Positions 9,723 to 20,876 of a stretch of 64,000 nt of DNA are shown piece after piece. A model generated the notes under the pieces. The model was not told where the DNA came from, did not search any database, and saw only the letters and a list, made by a program, of their open reading frames with translations. The stretch spans positions 318,251,919 through 318,315,918 of the forward strand of contig CM077643.1 in the NCBI GenBank assembly GCA_039707465.1. The letters run 5' to 3'. A program made the translations under genes and the position numbers. This DNA comes from Rhabdophis nuchalis (Eukaryota; Chordata; Lepidosauria; Squamata; Natricidae). Within the stretch, counting starts at the first letter, position 1, and each line of letters opens with the position of its first letter.

Positions 9723-10540
9723 TAATACATTGCTCAAAAAACACAATGCATAATCCTTAAAACAAACATCCTTAAATTGCTGCGCGTTAACTGTGTGTTG
9801 AAGCACCTAAAAACCCAACCCACTAGCAGCAAGAACCTATATGCAAAATAATTTGAAATGCTGCATGGAGGAAATAGGAAGACATTTGTATGGCAGTTTT
9901 TAGTGAGTATTGCCCAGTGGGTGGAAAGAGAAAACCATTTCCCCACAAGACAATGCTTTGAAATTCCAAAGGAATCAATGCATCAGAAGGAAACTCAGTT
10001 AAAACGTATGATGGTATATAGACAGCTAAATGCAAAGTATAAAATAATTTACAGTTTTGTAAACCAACAGCTTTGACTACCACTGGGCCTGAAAAATTGT
10101 GAACCGAGGACATAAATAGTCCAGCAACAGCAGATAAGTACAAAACACATTGCACGGTGTGTTGCATTTAATAAGGAATATAATTTTCTTGATGAAAGGA
10201 TTCAATTTTACTTTCTTGAGTATACATTTTATAGTGCCTGTTTGGCTGGCTTATTCAAATAATGTATAATTAGTGAAGTACAGATGCAGCTGCAAGGCAA
10301 AATTAAATCCTATTAGTTTAAGCCAGGTATTTTCAAAATCTATCAAATCTTTAAAGAGCAAGGACAATTTTCAGTACAACATTGGCTGGTTGATCTTGCT
10401 GAGCTCAAATTGCCGAGTGCATTAATGGTCATTGCAAACAGTGAATGGGCCCAGCTTATGTCCATCCACAGCCTTCAGCAAGGTAATTCTCAGAAAGCAC
10501 AATGGGACCTTATTTGGCATGGTGAGAGAAGCTAGCAAAT
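9723..10540. other. PRKN: PRKN intron 5, no feature seen
   Basis: AT-rich intron without recognisable elements; short ORFs on both strands look like chance. Confidence 0.5.
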
Positions 10541-10639
10541 TACCATATTTTTCAGAGTATAAGATGCACCAGAGTATAAGCGGTCAGGTGCCACAACCCC
10601 CGCAGGCTAGGTGGTCAGGGAGTACAGAGCCAGGGCTTG

Positions 10640-13374
10640 CGGCTGATGTTTTGCAAGGCTAGGTCCGTGGTCAACAAAGCCCCCCTCATCCATGACCTTG
10701 TGTCAGAGGGGGAGCCGGACCTGGTAGGAATTGCGGAGACCTGGTTGGGCCACGAGGGAGGACTCCCCCTCGTTGAAATGTGCCCACCAGGTTAACACGC
10801 TTTTCATCAGCCCCGGGCCCTAGGCAGGGGTGGTGGGGTAGCGGTTATTGTTAGGGAAGGTCTGGAGCCGAGAGAGACCATTGTGCCACAGACCACCGGT
10901 TGTGAGTCCCTCTGCATGAAGTGGGGCCTAGGAAGGCAGTTGGGCTTGCTGGTTGTATACCTGGCTCCCCGCTATGTAACAGCAGCCCTGCCCGAGCTCT
11001 TCGAGGTGATCGCTACAATGGCAGTTGAGACCCCCAGACTTTTAGTCATGGGGGACTTTAATCTGCCATCGGCGGGCGAATCATCCGAGGTAGCTCGGGA
11101 GTTCATGTCTTCCATGACGGCCATGGACCTGACCCAATTAATTCAAGACCCCACCCACGAGGGTGGACATACACCGGATCTCATCTTTGTCTCTGGCCAA
11201 TGGAAGAGTGATCTGGGTATAGGGGATATAGTCATCACGCCCTTGTCATGGTCAGACCACTCACTTCTCTGGCTCGACTTTCCAATCGCTACTCCCCACC
11301 GCGGGGAGGCGGAACCTGAGTCACCTATTTGGTTCCGCCCCAGGCGCCTGATGGACCCTGAGGACCTCGTGGCCGCATAGAATACTGCGGCCACGGGAGC
11401 CTTGGATCGGGTCGCGCCCTTGCGGCCTCTCTTGCGGCGGCGAGCCACCCTGGCCCCTTGGTTTACGGAGGAGCTAAGGGTGATGAAACACCACAAGAGA
11501 TGCCTAGAGAGAAGATGGAGATCTACTCGGTCTGAATCTGACCGAACACAGGTGAGAGCCCATTTACGGACTTACCTTGTGGCGCTGAGAGTGACCAAAC
11601 GTCATCATTGTGCCACTCTCATAGCATCCGCAGATAACCGCCATCCTACAACAGAGGGTGCGGGAAACCCCATTACAGGGTAGAGCAGAGGAATTTGGGG
11701 ATTTATCTGCAGGAGAAAATCGCTCAGATTCAAAACGAGCTAGTCTCCATCGATGGCCCAGTGGGATCCCACGAGGCGGGTCTTGAGACAGTTTGTTGGG
11801 AAGAGTTTGACTCTGTTACTTCCGAGGATATGGACAGGTTACGTGGGCGTCTGCGAGCCACCACATATTTATTGGACCCGTGTCCTTCCTGGCTTGTACT
11901 GGCATCCTGGGAAGTGACACGAGGCTGGCTCCAGGAGGTTGTCAACGCTTCTCTGAGTGAGGGTTTCTTGCCCGCCTCCCTTAAAGAGGCCATGGTGAGG
12001 CCCCTCCTGAAGAAGCCCTCTCTGGACCCAGCATTATTGGTTAATTACCATCCGGTCTCCAACCTTCCCTTTTTGGCGAAGGTTGTAGAGAGTGTGGTGG
12101 CACAACAGTTTCCCCGTCACCTGGAGGAAGTTGATTATCTGGACCCGCGCCAGTCCGGCTTCCGGCCCGGGCATAGCACCGAGACGGCATTGGTCGCGTT
12201 GGTAGATGATCTCTGGAGGGCCAAAGATGGGGGTTGTTCCTCCATCCTGGTCCTATTAGACCTCTCAGCGGCTTTTGATACCATCGACCATGGTATCCTA
12301 TTGCATCGGCTGGAGGGGTTGGGGGTGGGAGGCACCATTCTACGGTGGTTCTCCTCCTACCTCTCCGGTCGATCGCAATTTGTGTTGGCAGGAGAGCAGA
12401 GGTCGACCTCGAGACCCCTCACATGTGGGGTGCCTCAGGGGTCGGTCCTCTCGTCTCTCCTGTTCAACACATATATGAAGCCGCTGGGTGAGATCATCCG
12501 TGGTTTTGGGGTAGAGTACCACTTCTACGCTGACGATACGCAGTTGTATATATCTACCCCAAACCACCCCAACGATGCCATAGCGGTGATGTGCCAGTGC
12601 CTGGAAGGCGTGCGGGCCTGGATGGGAAGTAACAGACTCAGACTCAACCCGTCCAAGACCGAGTGGCTGTGGTTTCCGGCTGCCCGATTCAACCAGTTGA
12701 TTCCATCACTGGCCATAGGGGACGAACATCTTACCCCTGTGGATGGGGCGCGCAACTTGGGCGTCCTCCTGGATACCCGGCTGTCTATGGAAGATCAAGT
12801 GACAGCCGTGGCCAGGAGGGCGTTTCACCAGGTTCGCCTGGTACGCCAGTTGCGCCCCCTATTGGATCGGAATGCCCTTTGCACAGTCACTCATGCCCTC
12901 ATGACATCCCGACTGGACTACTATAATTCTCTCTACATGGGGCTCCCCTTGAGGTGCACCCAAAGACTTCAGCTGGTCCAGAATGCAGCCGCGTGAGCAA
13001 TAATGGGAACCCGTAGGTTTACCCATATAACACCGCTCTTACGTGAGCTGCACTGGCTGCCTGTCGTCTTTCGGGTGCGCTTCAAGGTGTTAGTTATCAT
13101 CTTTAAAGCGCTCCATGGCTCGGGACCTAGTTATCTGCGGGATCGGATCCTGCCCCATACATCCTCACGGCCGATTCGCTCCCACAGAGAGGGACTTCTC
13201 CGGGTGCCGTCCACTAGGCTATGCCAGCGGGCGACGCCCAGGGGAAGGGCCTTCTCTGTGGTGGGCCCGGCCCTCTGGAATGACCTTCCCCCCGAAATCA
13301 GAACAACTACGGACCTCCGCTCCTTCCGTCAAAAACTTAAAACATACTTTTTCTGCTTGGCCGGCCTAGGTTAG
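10640..13374 (+). pseudogene. L2 LINE ORF2 (endonuclease, RT, C-terminal), with stops
   Basis: The frame starts with an endonuclease-like region ([14 protein letters not shown], then IAETWLG) broken by frameshifts. It reads on as an apurinic-type endonuclease from 10883, with RLLVMGDFNLPS and the catalytic SDHSLLWLDF. A linker at 11402-11683 contains LRPLLRRRATLAPWF. Then comes the RT at 11695-12996 with LLDLSAAFDTIDHG, GVPQGSVLS and YADDTQLYI. A TGA after VQNAAA at 12994 interrupts the C-terminal region, which resumes at 13003 and ends at 13374 with FCLAGLG. At least one stop and several frameshifts make this a non-functional copy. Between the breaks it is very close to the copy at 4851-6272. 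Confidence 0.9.
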
Positions 13375-13552
13375 TCTCCGTCTAATAGGGTGATAGGGAT
13401 TTTAGGTAATTTATAATTGGGGATTTTAGCGCAGGGATAATCTAGTTTAATCTGTTTTTATTCATTCTATTTATGTATTTTCTATAGTTATTTTAATTTT
13501 CCCTGTGCACCGCTCCGAGTCCCCTTGGGGAGAGGATGCGGTATACAAATAA

Positions 13553-13691
<139 letters not shown>

Positions 13692-14336
13692 AGACGCACC
13701 AAGATTTTAAAGAGGCAGATCTCCCCAAAACAGCCCGTTTTTCACAAAAACGGGCCTGTTTTTTTTAAAAAGGGCATGAATAGCCTTTAGGAGCCTTGTA
13801 GAGTGCTCCTGGGGGGGGGCTCCCCCCCAAAACGAGCAAAAAATGGCCCATTTTTTGCAAAAAAGGACCCTTTAAAAAAAAATAAAGGGCATGCATAGCC
13901 TTTAGGAGGCTTATAGAGTGCACCTGGGGGCTGAGGGGGTGGGAATTTAGCAAAAATTGCCCTGTTTTTTCACTCATTTCTGCCCTCCCCAGCATCCAGG
14001 AGCATTCTGAAAGCTTCCTAGAGGCTATCTATGGCTATTTTGGTGAAGGGGGAGGGGTTTTGGGAGGTAAAAAAATGCTGTATTCATTGTATAAGATGCA
14101 CCTAGATTTTTAGCCTCTTTTTTGAGGCTAAACTATTTTTTTACCCTATTTTATTCTGAAAAATACGGTAAAAAAAGTTCAAGAATGAATCAGATCTACC
14201 TAGAGGCTATGGACAAAAATACTTTCCCCTGCATCCCTTTTGGAAGAGATAGCTGGGTTCAATTACTCCATCGTAAAACCCTCCCTTTCTAACCAGATTG
14301 ACAGGCCCCTGTACTTCCTAGCACATGCCTATAAAT

Positions 14337-14562
14337 CAGGCAAGTCCAAAATCCGGCCCAGGGGCCAATTGCAGCCGTTTTCAAATTTTGAAAGAGGCCC
14401 ACAGCCTCTTCTCCCCACCGAAGTTATTTGTTTAGTCTTTCATAAAATAGTTCATTTGCATTTAATGTTAATGGTTCAAAGAATGCCAGGCTGAATGGTC
14501 GACCCCACACGTTTTTACCTCACCAAATCTAGCCCTCCTTGCAAAAAGTTTGGACACCTCTG
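14337..14562. mobile_element. hAT-like element, TSD CTATAAAT
   Basis: It starts CAGGCAAGTCCAAAATCC and ends AAAAAGTTTGGACACCTCTG. The perfect 8-bp duplication CTATAAAT sits at 14329-14336 and 14563-14570. About 226 bp, non-coding. Confidence 0.93.
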
Positions 14563-14570
14563 CTATAAAT

Positions 14571-15204
14571 AAACAGATACAACATAGGAGAGCAGAACTA
14601 ACCACATATAGATACAATCAATTTATTTATTACTCAGAAAAAAAATAAAGATGTCTCCGTATAGCTGGTAAAGTTTGGACAGAATTTCAAGAAATCAAAC
14701 ATTGTTAAAATATTAAATACTATCTCTGAATTTACATCTACTCTCAAATAAAATTGCTGTATTAAAATATATATTTATTGCTTTGATTAATGTAACTTTG
14801 TTTTGTTATTTTCAATATTTCAATGTTAGCACAATTACACAATTACAGATATAAAGGAGCCAGAGAAAAAACTTCAGAATCCAGGACACCTACAGACCTA
14901 TAAACTAGAGTGTTTTCTCCAGAGTTTATTTCCTGGTCACAATTGTCCTATGGTGGGTAGTTGGCAAGTAACAGTAAATATTATATATTTATTTACAAGG
15001 TTTAGAGGGCCACTCCATGTGTCACATACATTTCCCTAATTTATAATGGGGATTATAATTATATGTGCAACATCAAGCAGGACTCAGAAGGACTGCAATA
15101 TCCCTATTCTGGTCTTGCCAAAGATTATCAATCAATGCGATCTCCATTCTGAAACTTACTCTACAAGTAGTCTAAAGCAGGTCCATATAAATATAATTCT
15201 CTCA
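14571..15204. other. PRKN: PRKN intron 5, no feature seen
   Basis: AT-rich sequence; nothing recognisable. Confidence 0.5.
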
Positions 15205-15296
15205 ATTGTAGCCAGGGGTGAAATCCAGCAGGTTCTGACAGGGAGAACCGGTAGTGGAAATTTTGAGTAGTTGGAAGAACCGGTAGCAGAAATCTT

Positions 15297-16731
15297 TTTT
15301 TTTTTAAATTGCAAAAGTTTTATTCAGACAAGTTTTCCCCCCTTTTACCCCCCCGACATATAATATAAAATCACATACAAAAAGTATACCCCTCACCTCC
15401 CCCCGTCTTAAAATAAAGTTCTCATTCAAATATTGAGTATTATACCCCCGACCAACATGATATAAATTTAGTGTAAAATACATCAATCTCTCCCTGACAC
15501 CCTCTTCTAAGTTAATTCAGCATATATACATCATAACATAACCATATCCCATTATACCCATCTCTATATTGCTTATCCACTTATATTTCCCCACCCTCCA
15601 CCCTAACCCACCCCCACCTCCCAGTCAATCCCACCCCCCCTGAGCTCCGCTGTACACCACTTTAAACATTCCAAACATCCCAGATATTGTTTAATCTATT
15701 CACCTATCAATCCAAACATTCCTACCTAAAGGCTACATGGTATTTCCCAGTCTGATATTTATTCTGTATATAATTAATCCATTTTGCCCATTCCTGTGTG
15801 TAGCTCTCCTGCTTCTGGTCTTTTAGGAAAGCTGAAAGTTTTGCCATTTCCGCAAACCCCGCCACTTTTTGAATCCATTGAGCAATTGTCGGTACAAAAT
15901 CTTTCTTCCAATGTTGAGCAATCAACAACCTAGCTGCTGTAACCATATACAAAAACAATTTTGTTTCCCCTTTACGAAAATCCTTAGTTATGCCCAATAG
16001 AAACATTTGCGGGGTAAATTCTAATCTTTTCTTAAATATGTTTTGCATAACCCACCATATTTTTATCCAAAAAGCTTTGACCTTATTGCAAGTCCACCAT
16101 ACATGGAAGAAAGTAGCATCTAAACACCCGCATCTCCAGCATTTAGGTTGAAAATTAGGATACATACATGATAATTTCTTAGGATCCAAATACCATCTAT
16201 AAAACATTTTATAAAAATTCTCCCTTAAACTTTGTGACTGTGTAAATTTAATATTTTGAACCCATATTTTTCCCCACGTATCCAACATAATGGGTTCATC
16301 AAAATTCTGAGCCCATTTAATCATACAATCCTTGACCAACTCACTTTCTGAATCCCTTTCTAACAGTACATTATATATTCTTTTAACATGTTTTGGGCCA
16401 GTCTCTTTTATCTGCTTGATCAACTCCACTTCTTTATCCATAAAACCAACCCTGCGATCTTCTTTCCATCTCTTCTGTAACTGTGTGTAGTGTAACCAAT
16501 TTAAAGTAATTCCTGCCTCCAACAGTTGTTCCAAAGTTTTCATCTGCCATTCGCCCCTGTCAAAAGTAAGCACATCTTTATATAAACACCCCCCGAGTGA
16601 CTTAGTATTTGTAATCCACATGGTGTCTGCAAGATCCAACCAAAGCGGTATTTTATAATCCCAATTAGGCCGGTGCTTCCTCCAAATTCTCATCAGGGCA
16701 CTTCGGAGAGCATGGTTGTTAAATACTTTAT
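15297..16731 (-). mobile_element. L1 LINE, 5'-truncated, with poly-A and TSD
   Basis: A minus-strand L1 3' end. The poly-A (plus-strand T run) is near 15295-15305, an AATAAA signal lies at 15319-15324, and the 3' UTR runs to about 15721. The target duplication CGGTAGCAGAAATCTT is at 15281-15296 and 16732-16747, inside the hAT-like element. It has the same orientation as PRKN. Confidence 0.93.
15722..16731 (-). pseudogene. L1 ORF2 C-terminal fragment
   Basis: About 335 residues of the C-terminal part of L1 ORF2p, with no endonuclease or RT. Near the C-terminus it has the L1 cysteine-rich motif KCWRCGCLDATFFHVWWTC, spaced C-X2-C-X8-H-X4-C. The upstream RENFYKMFYRWYLDP and TWGKIWVQN are typical of this region. 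The frame is open from the stop at 15722 to the 5' truncation. It even stays open about 39 codons further into the hAT-like host element, to an ATG at 16849. That makes a chimeric 375-codon ORF, which I regard as coincidental. No stops suggests a fairly young insertion. Confidence 0.9.
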
Positions 16732-16910
16732 CGGTAGCAGAAATCTTGAGTAGTACAGGGAATGCCATTTCCGGCTGACCCCAGAGTGTGGTGGGAATGG
16801 AGATTTTGCGGTATCCTTCCCCTGCCATGCCCACCAAGCCACACCACACCCATCAAGCCACACCCACAGAACCGGTAGTAAAAAAATTGAATTTCACCAC
16901 TGGTTGTAGC

Positions 16911-17478
16911 CCAATCACTTTCTCCATACGTTTGCCCAAGAAGAGGAGGTTGGAGACAAGTTGATAATTGTCTAATAGATGTGGGTTGAGTGATGGCTTC
17001 TTGAGCAGAGAACTATCACCATTTATTTCAAAGAAGTGGTGAAGTGGTCTGTCAATAATGGATTAATCGCCATCCTGATTCCGCTCCCCATCCTGTTTCT
17101 GGAAGTTTTCATCAGGAATCCAGACTCTCAAAAGCGATTGAGATGATATTACAAAAGACCCTATGCAGACCAAGGGGCCTATAGGATCAAACTCATCCCC
17201 AATAAGGCCTCAGTCATCTTCTCTGGACCTGCCCGTCTGAAATCAAGCTCCAAGTAAATCCAAGCGACTTTGTCCTTCAGATGCTTATAAAATGCCTTAC
17301 AGCTCCTCCTTAGGTATCCTTTATTGCTTGTGCTTACCCAGTAGGAAATAGAGCTCTCTGAAAAGAGGCACTCTGAGAGTGAGATTAGCAGTATCTAAAT
17401 TTGATAAATAAAAAGGGGCTGCTGGGAGACAAAAGAGCAGGGAAGTATTGACGTTTCACTGCTTTTATTCCCCCTGGG
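16911..17478. other. PRKN: PRKN intron 5, no feature seen
   Basis: Mixed-composition intron; no supported element. Confidence 0.45.
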
Positions 17479-18525
17479 TACCGTATTTATTCGACTATAA
17501 TGCGCACACGTGTATAACGCGCACCCCCTAATTTTCGATTAAAAATCGGTATAAAATTTTTATACCGATTTTTATAAAGCTCCACTTCTCCCACCGCGTC
17601 TCTTTCTGGCTCCGCTTTTTCCCCCGCGTCTGTTTCTGGGCTCCACTTCTCCCCCCGCGTCTGTTTCTGGGCTCCACTTCTCCCCCCGCGTCTGTTTCTG
17701 GGCTCACTTCTCCCAACGCGTCTGTTTCTGGGCTCCACTTCTCCCACCGCGTCTGTTTCTGGCTCCGCTTTTTCCCCCGCGTCTGTTTCTGGGCTCCACT
17801 TCTCCCACCGCGTCTGTTTCTGGGCTCACTTCTCCCAACGCGTCTGTTTCTGGCTCCGCTTTTTCCCCCGCGTCTGTTTCTGGGCTCCACTTCTCCCACC
17901 GCGTCTGTTTCTGGGCTCCACTTCTCCCACCGCGTCTGTTTCTGGCTCCGCTTTTTCCCCCGCGTCTGTTTCTGGGCTCCACTTCTCCCACCACGTCTGT
18001 TTCTGGCTCCGCTTCTCCCCCCGCGTCTGTTTCTGGGCTCACTTCTCCCAACGCGTCTGTTTCTGGGCTCCACTTCTCCCCCCGCGTCTGTTTCTGGGCT
18101 CCACTTCTCCCCCCGCGTCTGTTTCTGGGCTCACTTCTCCCAACGCGTCTGTTTCTGGCTCCGCTTCTCCCCCCGCGTCTGTTTCTGGGCTCACTTCTCC
18201 CAACGCGTCTGTTTCTGGCTCCGCTTCTCCCCCCGCGTCTGTTTCTGGGCTCACTTCTCCCAACGCGTCTGTTTCTGGCTCCACTTCTCCCACCGTGTCT
18301 GTTTCTGGGCTCCACTTCTCCCATCGCGTCTGTTTCTGGCTCCGCTTTTTCCCCCGCATCTGTTTCTGAGCTCCACTTCTCCCACCGTGTCTCTTTCTGG
18401 CTCCGCTTCTCCCGCCGCTGCCGCCGCCGCACAGAAACCCAAACTCTCGTTTATAACGCGCACCCAAACTTTGAGTTCTTTTTTGGGTACAAAATTTTGC
18501 GCGTTATAGTCGAATAAATACGGTA
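17479..18525. mobile_element. TACCGTATTTATTCG-type element with satellite core
   Basis: The left end TACCGTATTTATTCGACTAT and right end ATAGTCGAATAAATACGGTA are perfect inverted repeats of 20 bp. Each is followed inward by a related GCGCAC/GTTATA motif. TA at both outer ends fits a TA target duplication. The core is a minisatellite (17577-18422). No transposase. Confidence 0.92.
17577..18422. repeat. GC-rich ~30-bp minisatellite
   Basis: Roughly 28 tandem units of about 29-31 bp built on CGCGTCTGTTTCTGGGCTCC followed by ACTTCTCCCAC. Variant types (CTCCGCTTTTTCCCC, CTCACTTCTCCCAA) alternate in higher-order blocks. It fills the middle of the terminal-repeat element. Long arginine-rich minus-strand ORFs across it are translations of the satellite, not genes. 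Confidence 0.95.
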
Positions 18526-19052
18526 AGTCTGGATTATAGTGAAATATGCTTTAATGGGAATGGGAGCCAGGTATTGTGTTTGCTGGCAAATAGACAAAAA
18601 GGGAAGTCACTAAGCTTCTGGGGCCTAGGCAAGAAGCAAAGTGAATTAGAACAAATTTTCTGTCTAAAAAAGGTGGAAAGAACAGCAACCTCATGCTTTA
18701 ACACTGAAGTGAGATGATTTGGGCTCCAGCTATGCAGTTCTACAGGTGGAAAAATGCCTGGAGGCAGTAACATTAGAAACAAAACCTCTCACCTTTGGCT
18801 ACTGCTTTTTTTCACCTCTTTTCATTTTTAAAGAATCTTTCAGTTGGTGCTGTTGATGATCTCTTCTAAAAACCTGAAGTTCCAGCAGCAAAAATGTTCT
18901 CCAACTTTCCAAGACGATGGGAGCACTGACAGCTGCCTGATCTTCTTAGGAGCTTCTACTTTACCTCCCCTTTCTAGCTGCTTGTCATTTCTGAGATAGG
19001 CAATCTCCTAATTCTTAAAGCCTTTATTCTAAACATGACATATTGTTAGGCA

Positions 19053-19268
19053 CAGATGTGGTATTCAGCCGGTTCGGACTGGTTCACACGAACCAGTACC
19101 ACCCACCCGCCCCAGCTCTATACTGTCCTATTTACGCATGTTTTTGAGGCAGGGTGCTTGCACGGAAGGTGTTTACATGAGCAAAGCACATTCGCAGAAG
19201 GCCAGGTGCATGCACAAAGCAAGCACACAGCGCAAACCAGTGGTAACAAAATATGAAACCCACTCCTG
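19053..19268. mobile_element. hAT-like element, TSD GTTAGGCA/GTTGGGCA
   Basis: It begins CAGATGTGGTATTCAGCCGG and ends AAATATGAAACCCACTCCTG. The 8-bp flanks at 19045-19052 and 19269-19276 differ at one base. The interior has GGTTCGGACTGGTTC/GAACCAG inverted motifs. Confidence 0.82.
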
Positions 19269-19399
19269 GTTGGGCACCTATTGTATAGCAGCACAACCTC
19301 TGGTCCATGTACCTACCCTGGGTTGACCATCAGAGGTTTTTCAAAGATTCAGACAATTTCCATCTGCTTGGAGATGTTAGGACTTGAACTTGGGACGTT

Positions 19400-20020
19400 T
19401 TATGTGTTGCATTTTTGCTGATAAATATGTGGGCATACCAGGTGCTTTGATATAACATTTAATCATTTCCTTGGCTCAGCTGTTAAGGGACAAGAGCTTG
19501 TGGCTTAGTGGCTAATACAACTGCCTAACATGTAAAACAGCCCAGATTCAGCCCAGGGTTTTAATATTGATTTTTAGCACAGGGGTAATTTAATTCGGTT
19601 TTAATCTTTTGTATATTGTCGTATTTATTAGATTTTTAATTTCCTGTGCACCGCCCCGAGTCCCCATGGGGGAGAGGGGGCGGTCTATAAATTTAATAAA
19701 ATAATAAAATAATAATAATAATTCTAATCCCAGTAAGGGTATGGCTAGCTGATGAGAGCTAAATAGCTTGAAATAGATCTATACTAGTTTCTCTTTATTT
19801 ATTTATCAGCAAAAATGCAACCCACAAATGCTTTTCTGCCTGGAAGGCTCCTAGGGTGGAGCTGAAAGGCAAAAGGCAGTATGCTTCCTCCCATATTTGG
19901 GCATACCAGGTGTTTTGACATAACATTTTATACACACACACACACACACACACTCTATCACTGGGCCATGGATCTACCACCTTCAGTGTATCCACCAACA
20001 TCTCAAACACAAAAGTCATC
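19400..20020 (+). mobile_element. tRNA-derived SINE composite, split by an L2 tail
   Basis: Upstream body (GGGCATACCAGGTGCTTTGA), tRNA-like head (GTGGCTTAGTGGCTAATAC), then an L2 3' tail at 19555-19725. After that the head resumes with AATCCCAGTAAGGGTATGGC, the body and a (CA)n tract near 19931-19952. Confidence 0.75.
19555..19725 (+). mobile_element. L2 LINE 3' tail
   Basis: The last ~130 bp of the L2 3' UTR, with CACCGCCCCGAGTCCCC and GGGAGAGGGGGCGGTC, plus an (ATA)n tail. It is inserted in the B-box region of the SINE. Confidence 0.88.
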
Positions 20021-20049
20021 AAAGGAATTGATTCAAAGGGAGAAGCTGC

Positions 20050-20870
20050 CCACTAAATAAAAATAAATGGATGCTTTGGTCAGATGGTTTGGTTACTTAG
20101 TTTCATGGCAATTAACCAGTTTCAGCAAGGATAAAGGTTTCATGTTCAAGAACATTTGCACATGAACTTACACAGCAGCTTACTGTGATTGCCTATTGAT
20201 GCTAACTTTGTATACACAGAATCTCAGTTTTAGATTTTAATCGTGAGGGGAAATTTTAAGGAAAACGGTGCTTCATTAATGTTATAAGCAAGAATTACAA
20301 ATCAAGTCATTTTAGTCCATAGTCCATCTTGCTTACTCTTACACCCGCATAAAAGCATTGTTAATGGGTTTTTATAAAGGCTTTATTTTATTACTGTATT
20401 CCAAAATAAATTGTTCCCTCTCCTCCTTCCATGTGTATTTTAGTTAATCTTGCAACTGTAAATGATTATTTCATTTCTCTTGGATGTATAAGCGAGGCAT
20501 ACTGATTCAGTAAACGTATGAAATATTTTTTTGGAGAGGGAAGGGTATTTAAATGATATTAATGAGAACAGCTGTTCAAAATTAGTCACCTTCCAATTCA
20601 TATTGTCATCTTTCTGCAGTCTGAAAACAAGATTCCCAATCTGTAGAGACTGGGGATTAAAGGAAATTGAACCAAGATGGCGTGGCCATGCTTTGCATTA
20701 TTTGACTAAGCTTCTGCAAAATTGTCAACCTGCTAATTATATTTTTAAAATTGGACAATTTCAAATGGATTGGTTTGTTTCCCTTTTGGGAACTGGGGTT
20801 GAAGGAGGGACCAGATCTGAAATGAGTCAAGTATCTGTTAGAAACACACTGTTTTAAATAAATCAAACAC
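20050..20870. other. PRKN: PRKN intron 5, no feature seen
   Basis: AT-rich intron with chance ORFs only. Confidence 0.5.
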
Positions 20871-20876
20871 ACCTTT

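Larger units (their letters stand above)
15213..16902. mobile_element. hAT-like element split by an L1, TSD ATTGTAGC/GTTGTAGC
   Basis: Terminal inverted repeats CAGGGGTGAAATCCAGC and TTGAATTTCACCACTG. The 8-bp flanks at 15205-15212 and 16903-16910 match at 7 of 8. Inside are repeated GAACCGGTAG motifs. The element is interrupted by an L1 fragment at 15297-16731. Confidence 0.9.

Noticed and set aside
17577..18422. CRISPR-like array
   Set aside because: Units are contiguous with no unique spacers, and the genome is vertebrate; it is a minisatellite.
17487..18467. Several long minus-strand ORFs rich in Arg, Gly and Glu repeats
   Set aside because: They are translations of the ~30-bp minisatellite in different frames; open only because the unit lacks stops.
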